DNA of 64,000 nt from the NCBI RefSeq assembly GCF_018614055.1, contig NZ_JAGGPB010000034.1, positions 1-64,000 of the forward strand, given 5' to 3'. A program made the translations under genes and the position numbers. Within the stretch, counting starts at the first letter, position 1, and each line of letters opens with the position of its first letter. The notes under the pieces were generated by a model that worked only from the letters and a program-made list of their open reading frames with translations, had not been told where the DNA came from and did no database searches. This document shows, in pieces, positions 49,971 to 56,682 of this stretch. Origin of the DNA: Streptomyces sp. ISL-98 (GTDB taxonomy: Bacteria; Actinomycetota; Actinomycetes; Streptomycetales; Streptomycetaceae).

Positions 49971-50158
49971 GATGCTGTTGGTGATCTTGTCGGGACCCTT
50001 GGAGCCGTGCTGTTACACCCCGCGCGGCGTGCCGGGCTTGTAGCCAATGAACGTGCTCTCATGCTGTCTTCGGCCAGCGTCCTGGCTTCCCGGGCCGACG
50101 GCTGACCAGCGACCACTGGAACGCAACGGCGCTCGCGCCGAAGATCACCAACAGCATC
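49971..50158. repeat. 188-bp inverted-repeat arm, left copy
   Basis: The stretch begins GATGCTGTTGGTGATCTT and ends in the exact reverse complement, so it has 18-bp terminal inverted repeats of its own. The whole 188 bp recurs in inverted orientation on the other side of gpsA with no difference that I can see. The 24 bp after it (50159-50182) also recur inverted at 51509-51532. It is immediately preceded by CAGAAGT, which also follows the right copy. There is no transposase inside. Confidence 0.9.
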
Positions 50159-50373
50159 CGGAATGTGTGCCAGAACCTGAGTCTCAGCAGCGGTTGTCGG
50201 TCGCAGAGCCACCAGATATCGCTGAGAATCGACACCACTGCTGCGGGCCAACCGAAGGAGCGTTGGCAGAACGACCAGCGCCACTGGCGGAACCTTGCGC
50301 CGCAAGGCGCCTCGTATGCTTCGTCCCGAAGCGCGCCGCCGCCCGGGCGGCGCAAGGGGAGGGAGGCCGGTCG

Positions 50374-51381
50374 GTGACGACCCGCATCGCTGTATTCGGG
50401 GCAGGGTCCTGGGGGACCGTGTTCGCCATGATCCTGGCTGACGCGGGGTGCGAGGTCTCCCTATGGGCGCGACGCCCGGAGCTGGTTGACACCATCAACA
50501 CCACCGGCCGGAACCCCGAGTACTTTCCCGACCTCGACCTGCCCTCCGGGATCACGGCCACGACCGACCCGGCGAAGGCCGCAGCCGAGGCCGAGTTCGC
50601 ACTACTCGCCGTGCCCTCGCAGACGCTGCGCGCCAACCTTGCTGCCTGGTCATCAGTGATCGACGTGGATATTACGGTACTGGTCAGCCTGATGAAAGGC
50701 GTTGAACTCGGCACGGCCAAGCTGATGAGTGAGGTCATCGCAGAAGTCACGGGCGCGGGCCCGGAGCGGATAGCTGTCGTGTCCGGCCCCAACTTGGCTG
50801 GCGAGATCGTCCACCGCCAGCCAGCCGCGTGCGTCGTGGCCTGCAAGAGCAAAGACGTTGCGCAGCGGCTCCAGGCGGTCTGCCACACCGGCTACTACCG
50901 TCCCTATACGAATGCGGACGTGGTGGGCTGCGAGATCGGTGGCGCGGCGAAGAACGTCATTGGCCTGGCCGTCGGCATCGCGGGCGGTATGGGCATGGGA
51001 GACAACACGAAGGCATCGCTGATCACCCGCGGTCTGGCCGAGACCACGCGCCTCGGCCAGGCGATGGGCGCCGACCCGCACACTTTCGCGGGTCTGGCCG
51101 GCATGGGCGACCTGGTTGCCACGTGTGCCTCGCCACTGTCCCGCAACAACACCTTCGGCACCCATCTGGGGCGCGGGATGACGCTGCAAGAGACCGTCGC
51201 TGCCACAAGGCAGACGGCAGAGGGTGTCACGTCCTGCAAGTCGGTGCTGGATCTCGGCCGACGTCACGGCGTCGATATGCCGATCACCGAGACAGTGGTC
51301 GACATCGTTCACGGCGGAAAGCCTCCGCAGGTGGCCGTGGAGGAGCTGATGTCGCGGTCGTCGAAGCCCGAACGCCACTGA
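50374..51381 (+). CDS. gpsA: NAD(P)H-dependent glycerol-3-phosphate dehydrogenase
   Basis: A 335-residue enzyme of phospholipid precursor synthesis, reducing dihydroxyacetone phosphate to glycerol-3-phosphate. It has the Rossmann start 'RIAVFGAGSWGTVFA', 'LVSLMKGVE', 'VVSGPNLAGE', 'EIGGAAKNVIGLAVG' with the catalytic lysine, and 'GLAGMGDLVATC'. The GTG start follows a GGGAGG site directly preceded by a perfect 8-bp hairpin (GCGCCGCC/GGCGGCGC, about 50333-50352) and by CTTGCG/CGCAAG. This gene is the sole cargo between two identical 188-bp inverted repeats, so it is probably a mobile copy of a core gene. The rest of the 5' gap holds no other gene. Confidence 0.92.
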   Translation: MTTRIAVFGAGSWGTVFAMILADAGCEVSLWARRPELVDTINTTGRNPEYFPDLDLPSGITATTDPAKAAAEAEFALLAVPSQTLRANLAAWSSVIDVDITVLVSLMKGVELGTAKLMSEVIAEVTGAGPERIAVVSGPNLAGEIVHRQPAACVVACKSKDVAQRLQAVCHTGYYRPYTNADVVGCEIGGAAKNVIGLAVGIAGGMGMGDNTKASLITRGLAETTRLGQAMGADPHTFAGLAGMGDLVATCASPLSRNNTFGTHLGRGMTLQETVAATRQTAEGVTSCKSVLDLGRRHGVDMPITETVVDIVHGGKPPQVAVEELMSRSSKPERH

Positions 51382-51527
51382 ACCCCCTGAAAGTCTTTCA
51401 TTGCTGTCAGGCCACCCAGGGTTGTGGTGTGGTTCGGTCAGCCCGCGGCGGCGGTCTGTTCGGCGCGGACGAGGGTGCTCTCGCGGCTGAGCAACAGGCG
51501 CTCTCGTAACTCAGGTTCTGGCACACA

Positions 51528-51640
51528 TTCCGTGAGCGATCTTGAGTGCGGCTTCCCGGGGCCCATGCAACTCCTGATCGGTGCTGGTCATGCGACTCGT
51601 TCCGCCGGATGGCGCGAGACCAGCAAGATCTTTCACGGAA
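51528..51640. repeat. 113-bp mini inverted-repeat element
   Basis: The ends TTCCGTGAGCGATCTTG and CAAGATCTTTCACGGAA are inverted repeats matching at 15 of 17 positions. The element interrupts the right arm of the gpsA unit: the left arm has CGGAATG joined directly to the 188-bp repeat, while here this 113-bp piece lies between the corresponding parts. It has no coding capacity. Confidence 0.7.
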
Positions 51641-51642
51641 TG

Positions 51643-51830
51643 GATGCTGTTGGTGATCTTCGGCGCGAGCGCCGTTGCGTTCCAGTGGTCGCTGGTCAGC
51701 CGTCGGCCCGGGAAGCCAGGACGCTGGCCGAAGACAGCATGAGAGCACGTTCATTGGCTACAAGCCCGGCACGCCGCGCGGGGTGTAACAGCACGGCTCC
51801 AAGGGTCCCGACAAGATCACCAACAGCATC
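51643..51830. repeat. 188-bp inverted-repeat arm, right copy
   Basis: The reverse complement of the left arm over its full length by eye. It begins and ends with the same 18-bp terminal inverted repeat and is immediately followed by CAGAAGT, identical to the 7 nt preceding the left arm. This is the pattern expected for a target-site duplication around a composite unit. Confidence 0.9.
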
Positions 51831-51855
51831 CAGAAGTTGATCCAGAACCCGAGTT

Positions 51856-51986
51856 GGTTCTGGCCCAAGTTGTGTGGAGCTGTCGGGTTCCAGAACGGCT
51901 GTGCTCGACTCCGTGCAGGTCAGCACAGCCCTGGTAGACCCAGGCGCCACAGTGAGGGCTCCCTCCACACAAGTTGAGCCAGAACC
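51856..51986. repeat. 131-bp mini inverted-repeat element
   Basis: The ends GGTTCTGGCCCAAGTTGTG and CACAAGTTGAGCCAGAACC are inverted repeats with about 22 of 24 matching positions when extended. The interior has a second imperfect stem (GGCTGTGCT/AGCACAGCC). GGTTCTGGC also occurs at the inner ends of the gpsA-unit arms. It looks like a miniature element with no gene. Confidence 0.7.
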
Positions 51987-51997
51987 GCTTCTCGTGA

Positions 51998-52135
51998 ATA
52001 AAGCCACCCGCCCAGCGCGCCAACGTCAACGCCATGTTGGCGGTCATGCACGCGCTGCTGGCCGCTAGCGAGGACGTACGAGGTATCCCCCAGCCGCTGC
52101 TAGAGCTGCAGGAAGCCATCCGTTTCGGTCGCTGA
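51998..52135 (+). pseudogene. 3' remnant of a broken gene
   Basis: The frame reads 'RANVNAMLAVMHALLAASE' and continues to 'LLELQEAIRFGR' and a stop. It has helical, protein-like composition but no start codon, and an in-frame stop lies just upstream at the edge of the 131-bp element. It looks like the tail of a gene cut by that element. I do not recognise the family. Confidence 0.35.
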
Positions 52136-52258
52136 GACGACCTCAAAGCGTGATTGGCTCGCCCCATTTCCGGGGGGCAGTAGGTGTCCCGGAGTCCCAG
52201 CCGTCCGTCTGGCATCGGCCAGAGAGCGAGGACGGAGCGCCGCGCGCATGATGACGGC

Positions 52259-52540
52259 ATGGACCACCGTGTGCGAGTGATCGTCGAGCCGCCGGCCCCG
52301 ACCGGCGGCCGGCGGGTGCGGATTGACGGAGAGTTCCTCGGGATCGCCTACGCGCCCTCAGATCTCTGTGAGTTCCTCCGCCGCGCCGGCCTCGACCCGG
52401 AGCAGGTCCAGCTCGACGACGCCAAACTCTTCGAGTGGCGCGGCGGAGGGCCCGACGTCTTGTCGCGGCGTCGCCCTGATCCTTGGCCCGCACTGTGCAG
52501 AGCCGGGAGGGCTCATGACATCCTGCGCCAGTGCGATTGA
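52259..52540 (+). CDS. Small conserved streptomycete hypothetical protein
   Basis: A 93-residue protein. The first 70 residues ('VRVIVEPPAPTGGRRVRIDG', 'LCEFLRRAGLDPEQVQLDD', 'EWRGGGPDV') resemble a small streptomycete family without known function. The remaining residues (SRRRPDPWPALCRAGRAHD) look unlike the family and may follow a frameshift that moved the stop. Its end overlaps the next start by 10 nt. Confidence 0.55.
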   Translation: MDHRVRVIVEPPAPTGGRRVRIDGEFLGIAYAPSDLCEFLRRAGLDPEQVQLDDAKLFEWRGGGPDVLSRRRPDPWPALCRAGRAHDILRQCD

Positions 52541-53013
52541 GTGATCATGCAAGCAGTGTCGAGCTCCGTCCGCTGCGCTACCAGTTCCCCGCGGTCAGGG
52601 GCGACTCGTACGACGACAACTGGCTGGTCATCGGTGGTGCAGTGACGACTCCCGAGGGCAGCTGGTCCTTTGCCGATCCCTGTCTGCTGACCGATGAAGC
52701 GCGTGAGGTGGCCGCCTGGCTGCGCGCGGTAGCAGCGGGGGCGGTGGCTGTGACCGGACCTGATGCCGACGGCGAGTTGTCCCCGGACACGTGGTTCGTC
52801 GAGCCGGTCCTGGCCTTCAGCCTCGCCGACCGAAGCAAGGGTGGGGCAGTGCTCCGTGTTCACCTGTCTTTGGAAGCGGCACCCCCATGGCAGCAGGGTG
52901 ATGACGGAGCGGACCTATACCAGTACGTGGTGAAGGTGCGGGTGGATACGGCTGCGCTCCTTCACGCGGCTGACGAGTGGGATCTTGCGCTGGCATCCTT
53001 CCCGACCCGCTGA
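52531..53013 (+). CDS. WapI-like immunity-type protein (tentative)
   Basis: A 160-residue protein with mixed alpha/beta composition ('DDNWLVIGGAV', 'GSWSFADPCLL', 'WFVEPVLAFSLAD', 'VLRVHLSLEAAPPW'). The pattern resembles small proteins annotated as WapI-family immunity proteins, which neutralise a toxin. No toxin gene is next to it here, so the role is unproven. The GTG start is the only one that keeps the whole conserved opening. Confidence 0.55.
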   Translation: MRLSDHASSVELRPLRYQFPAVRGDSYDDNWLVIGGAVTTPEGSWSFADPCLLTDEAREVAAWLRAVAAGAVAVTGPDADGELSPDTWFVEPVLAFSLADRSKGGAVLRVHLSLEAAPPWQQGDDGADLYQYVVKVRVDTAALLHAADEWDLALASFPTR

Positions 53014-53227
53014 TCAACGTCAGTCCTCCCCGGACGCGGTCCGCTCGGAGCCCAGCACAGGTCCCGAGGATTGACTTCTCCAGTGGGAAGCCACTGAGCG
53101 CTTGAGTTTGGCCCCGCTGGGCGTCACGGTTGGCCCGCAGGGTAGCGAGGGCGTTTCTGACCTGCGGTGTCTTCGTGCGAAGTGGGCAGCCGAATACCCG
53201 CACGCGTTGGCTGCATAGGATCCCCCG

Positions 53228-53809
53228 ATGGCAATCACCAGCTACCTCCGGCAAGGGCCGCGAGTGGCCATTCGCCACGTCCGTCGTCAGGATTACGACG
53301 AGCTCACAGCACTGGCCCAAGACAGTGCCGAGATGCTCCGCCGCTGGCTAGGCGCCCGCGAGAACACGGTGGAAGCGTTCGAGAGCTACCTCAAGCGGTT
53401 CGAGCAGCCCACCCATGAGGGCTTCGTGATCTGCCTGCGCGGCACCGGCGCCATCTTGGGCGGTGTCAACATCAACAACATCGTCCGGGGCACGCTCCAG
53501 AGTGGGACTTTGGGTTACACCGCCTACGCCTCCACGACCGGCCACGGCTACATGACCGAAGGACTCAGGCTCGTCATCCAGCACGCCTTCGGCGAGCTCG
53601 GACTGCACCGACTGGAGGCGAACATCCAGCCGGACAACACCCCCTCGCTGAACCTTGTCAAGCGCCTGGGCTTCCAGCGGGAGGGCTACTCGGCTGCGTT
53701 CCAGTTCATCAACGGCGAGTGGCGAGACCACGAGCGCTGGGCCATCACCGCCCCGCAGACCACCAACCAAGATGGGTGCAGATCTTGTGAGGGTGCCTCG
53801 TTGGGGTGA
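53228..53809 (+). CDS. GNAT acetyltransferase, RimJ/RimL-like
   Basis: A 193-residue N-acetyltransferase: 'LGGVNINNIVRG', 'GYTAYASTTGHGYMTEGLRLVI' (acetyl-CoA loop), 'LHRLEANIQPDNTPSLNLVKRLGFQREG' and 'DHERWAIT'. The family acetylates protein N-termini or antibiotics. The last 18 or so residues (from 'PQTTNQDGC') do not look like the family and are followed by IS-associated sequence, so the tail may be new. Confidence 0.88.
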   Translation: MAITSYLRQGPRVAIRHVRRQDYDELTALAQDSAEMLRRWLGARENTVEAFESYLKRFEQPTHEGFVICLRGTGAILGGVNINNIVRGTLQSGTLGYTAYASTTGHGYMTEGLRLVIQHAFGELGLHRLEANIQPDNTPSLNLVKRLGFQREGYSAAFQFINGEWRDHERWAITAPQTTNQDGCRSCEGASLG

Positions 53810-53880
53810 TTCGCTGGGGTTTGGGATGTAGCTGGTCGTGTCGGCTTCTACCGTCGCCGGGGTCGAGCCCGCCGTGATGG

Positions 53881-54540
53881 GTGGGGGTGCTGAGCGAGGG
53901 TGGGTGTGCGGTGCCGTCGTTGATCGAGGCGTTGGAGACCAGACAGGCCGAGGTGCTGGGCCAGGTCGAGCGGCTGCGTGAGCAAATCGCCGGTCTGTCC
54001 GAGGAGTTGTCGCGGGCCGAGGAGCGACTGTCGCGGTCGCAGATCACGCGGGAGACGGTGGAGGCAGTACTGGCCGCGCCGTCTTCGCCGGTGCCGGGCG
54101 CGGACGGCGCGGGCGGGGATGCCGGCGGCGGGGTCGCCGCGGCGCTGGTGAAGGCCGAGGCGGAGTTGGATGTGACGGCGATGTCGCCGGAGTATCGGGC
54201 GATCATCGGGTTGTTCGCGACCTCGGAGGCGGCGATGCGCTGCAAGGAAGTGTGCCGGCACCTGGGTCTGGGGACCGAGCCGCGGCATGTCGAGGGGATG
54301 CGCTCAAAGCTGAAGCGGCACCCGGCCCGCGGCCAGGACGTCTGGTCTGCTCCAGTTCGCTGGCGCCGCGTGGGCCAGGGCCAGCTTCTGGTGGGCGACA
54401 CCCATTCCCACGAGCCTCCCTGCCGCACACCGCCAACTCCCCTGCTTCTAGGGCGCGTATCGAGTCGTGATCATCGGGTGGTCCTGGTGAGGTCTTTGAT
54501 CCAGATCATCGAGGCGTGCAGGTGGAGACTGGCGAGGTAG
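53881..54540 (+). CDS. Coiled-coil hypothetical protein, 3' end disrupted by IS fragment
   Basis: The frame codes for 219 residues. The first 135 form a typical streptomycete IS-associated protein: a coiled coil ('VLGQVERLREQIAGLSEEL', 'SRAEERLSRSQITRETVEAV') and a winged-helix-like end ('CKEVCRHLGLGTEPRHVEGM'). Beyond 'RSKLKRHPARG' the sequence loses family character and then runs into the terminal repeat of an IS5-type element. The native C-terminus is therefore lost or frameshifted. The start (GTG) is uncertain. Confidence 0.6.
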   Translation: MGVLSEGGCAVPSLIEALETRQAEVLGQVERLREQIAGLSEELSRAEERLSRSQITRETVEAVLAAPSSPVPGADGAGGDAGGGVAAALVKAEAELDVTAMSPEYRAIIGLFATSEAAMRCKEVCRHLGLGTEPRHVEGMRSKLKRHPARGQDVWSAPVRWRRVGQGQLLVGDTHSHEPPCRTPPTPLLLGRVSSRDHRVVLVRSLIQIIEACRWRLAR

Positions 54541-54567
54541 CTGTCGGGAGTCTTGTCGTATCGGGTG
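54450..54567 (-). mobile_element. 118-bp end fragment of the IS5-type element
   Basis: The sequence GGGCGCGTATCGAGTCG through the last 30 or so codons of the second transposase frame matches the left end of the full element at 59 kb almost base for base, in the same orientation, then stops abruptly. It is a truncated copy and marks the left edge of the two-component/MMPL block. Confidence 0.9.
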
Positions 54568-54697
54568 TCTCACCGTCCCAGTTCCGGCCTCCTGGTACGT
54601 CACGCTCTGGGGCGGGTGAGGCACGTGGAGCCGACGTGAGCCGACCGGTGCACTGATGTCCGGGCGGGGACTCATGGGACATGGCCCGGCACCCGGC

Positions 54698-55360
54698 TCA
54701 GGTTCCGGGGAGGATACGGCGCGTTTCGTAGGCCCACATCGCGATCTCGACCCGGTTGCGGGCGCCGAGTTTGGCCATCAGGCTGGCCAGATGCGTCTTC
54801 ACCGTGCTGAGGCTGATGTGCAGTGCATCGGCGATCTCGGTGTTGGTCAGCCCGCGAGCGACGGCGAGGAGCACCTGCTCCTCGCGGGCGGTGACGGGGG
54901 AGACCGGCTGGGCCACGGGCCGGCCGGCGGGCAGGTCCGCGAATGCCTGGAGCAGACGGACGGTGACGCTGGGCGCGATGAGCGCCTCACCGTCGGACGC
55001 CGACCGTACGGCCTGCGCCAGAAGGTCCGGTCCCGTGTCCTTGAGGAGGAATCCGCGGGCGCCGGCACGCAGTGAGCCGTAGACGTACTCGTCGAGGTCG
55101 AACGTGGTGATGACGACCACGGCCAGCGGGTCGGCGACGCCCGGGCCGGCGACCAGCCGGGTGGCCTCGAGCCCGTCGAGTACGGGCATGCGGATGTCGA
55201 ACAGGCAGACGTCGGGGCGTAGTTCGCGGGCCAGACGTACCGCTTCCCGCCCGTCGGCGGCCTCGCCGACCACCTCGATGCCGGGCTGGGCGTTCAGCAT
55301 GATCCGCAACCCGGTGCGGATGATCGTCTGGTCGTCAGCGACGAGGACGCGAATGGACAC
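54698..55360 (-). CDS. NarL/LuxR-family response regulator
   Basis: A 220-residue two-component regulator: receiver domain with 'VLVADDQTII' (acidic pocket), phospho-acceptor Asp in 'VCLFDIRMPVLDG' and 'FLLKDTG', then a LuxR-type HTH ('VTAREEQVLLAVARGLTNTEIADALHISLSTVKTHLASLM'). The GTG start is chosen just before the first strand. It overlaps the sensor kinase gene by 26 nt. It probably controls the divergent MMPL gene. Confidence 0.92.
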   Translation of the reverse strand: MSIRVLVADDQTIIRTGLRIMLNAQPGIEVVGEAADGREAVRLARELRPDVCLFDIRMPVLDGLEATRLVAGPGVADPLAVVVITTFDLDEYVYGSLRAGARGFLLKDTGPDLLAQAVRSASDGEALIAPSVTVRLLQAFADLPAGRPVAQPVSPVTAREEQVLLAVARGLTNTEIADALHISLSTVKTHLASLMAKLGARNRVEIAMWAYETRRILPGT

Positions 55361-56507
55361 CGCTCTCGCTCCTCGCTCTCGGCAGTTCGGCTTCGACATG
55401 CCAGCCCCGGTCAGTACCCGGGCCGGCTCGTAGTGTGCCGCCGAGCAGGGTCGCGCGCTCGCGCAGTCCGGTAAGTCCGTATCCGTCGCGACCCCGGCCG
55501 GTGCGCCGGCCGTTGTCGCGCACGCTCACCCGTACCGTGTGCCGTTCCGCGGCGACCCGAACGACGAGCTCGGTCGCGTCGACCGCATGGCGCAGCGCGT
55601 TGGTCACCGACTCCTGCACGATCCGGTAGACGGCCGCGTCCACGGCCGGGGGCAGCGCGTCCAGTTCGCCGTCGAGCCCCAGGTCGACCCTGAGGCGACC
55701 ACCCGGGGTGCGCACCAGGCGCTCCAGATCCGCGACTCCGGCAGGGGGCGCCAGCTCGGCGCCGACCCCGCGGTCGCGCAGCGCGGCGACCATGGCGCGC
55801 ATTTCCTCCAGCGTGCGCGCCCCTTCCTCCTCGACCCCCTCCAGCGCCTCGACGGCGGCGGACGGGTCGGTGCCCGCGAGCACCCGGCCCGCCTGGGCGA
55901 TGATCACCATGGCCGACACGTGGTGGGCCACCGTGTCGTGCAGTTCCCGGGCGAGCTGCTCGCGCTCGCGGGAGCGCACCTGCTCCAACTGCCGCTCGCG
56001 AGCGGTCACCCGGAACCGCACGGCAGCCCCGACCACGCCGGGCAGCAGCAGGAAGACGAAGCCCACGACCTTTTCGACGACCGGGGTCTCGTCCGTGACG
56101 ACACACAGCGCGCCGGCCGCGAGGATCACCGCGCCGCCCAGCACGATCTCGCGTCCCGATCCCCACCGGGGCAGCGCGTACACCAGCACGAGCACGACCG
56201 CGCCGGTGTACAGGCCGACGGGCTCGCGCGGTGCGGCGACGAGCGAGGCCACCGGAAGCAGGATCACCGAGCCGAACGCCAGCGTCACCATCGCCAGCGG
56301 GCGGGTCCGGCGCCACAGGGGCAGCAGGCACAGCCATACGGCGAACACCACCGCCACCGGCCGCCACACGACGTTCTCGCGCAGGGTGGCCTCCAGCGCC
56401 ACACCGGCAAGGCCCGCGGCGAGCAGCGCCCAGTCCCGCCGCACCCGGGCGGGCGCGTCGGGCGGCCGGGGTTCGGTCCACAGGGTTCGCAGGTCGTCTC
56501 GGAGCAC
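55335..56507 (-). CDS. Sensor histidine kinase (HisKA_3 type)
   Basis: A 390-residue membrane kinase. Four to six hydrophobic segments lie in the first 170 residues. The dimerisation helix has the phospho-accepting His in 'RELHDTVAHHVSAMV'. The ATP-binding domain has 'IVQESVTNALRHA' and 'VRDNGRRTGRGRDGYGLTGLRER'. There is no large extracellular domain, so the signal is probably sensed in or near the membrane. It diverges from the MMPL transporter gene. Confidence 0.92.
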   Translation of the reverse strand: MLRDDLRTLWTEPRPPDAPARVRRDWALLAAGLAGVALEATLRENVVWRPVAVVFAVWLCLLPLWRRTRPLAMVTLAFGSVILLPVASLVAAPREPVGLYTGAVVLVLVYALPRWGSGREIVLGGAVILAAGALCVVTDETPVVEKVVGFVFLLLPGVVGAAVRFRVTARERQLEQVRSREREQLARELHDTVAHHVSAMVIIAQAGRVLAGTDPSAAVEALEGVEEEGARTLEEMRAMVAALRDRGVGAELAPPAGVADLERLVRTPGGRLRVDLGLDGELDALPPAVDAAVYRIVQESVTNALRHAVDATELVVRVAAERHTVRVSVRDNGRRTGRGRDGYGLTGLRERATLLGGTLRAGPGTDRGWHVEAELPRARSESGVHSRPRR

Positions 56508-56642
56508 GGTTCTCAGCCTAGGGATCGCGGCGTGCCGCGCATCGGCCGAAAGGACGGGTCGTCACTCCGCCCCGGGGCCGACGGATCCGCGGCCCGCGGG
56601 CCGATGCCGCGGAGCGCCGTGGCGACGAGCCTCGGCATCGGC

Positions 56643-56662
56643 GGCCGTACAAGGACGGCCGA
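56643..56662. promoter_or_regulatory. Inverted repeat before MMPL gene
   Basis: CGGCCGT-ACAAGG-ACGGCCG has 7-bp perfect arms and lies about 20 nt upstream of the MMPL start in the kinase/MMPL divergent gap. It is a candidate response-regulator site, or a leader hairpin. Confidence 0.35.
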
Positions 56663-56682
56663 CGAGGTGGTTGGAGGACCCG

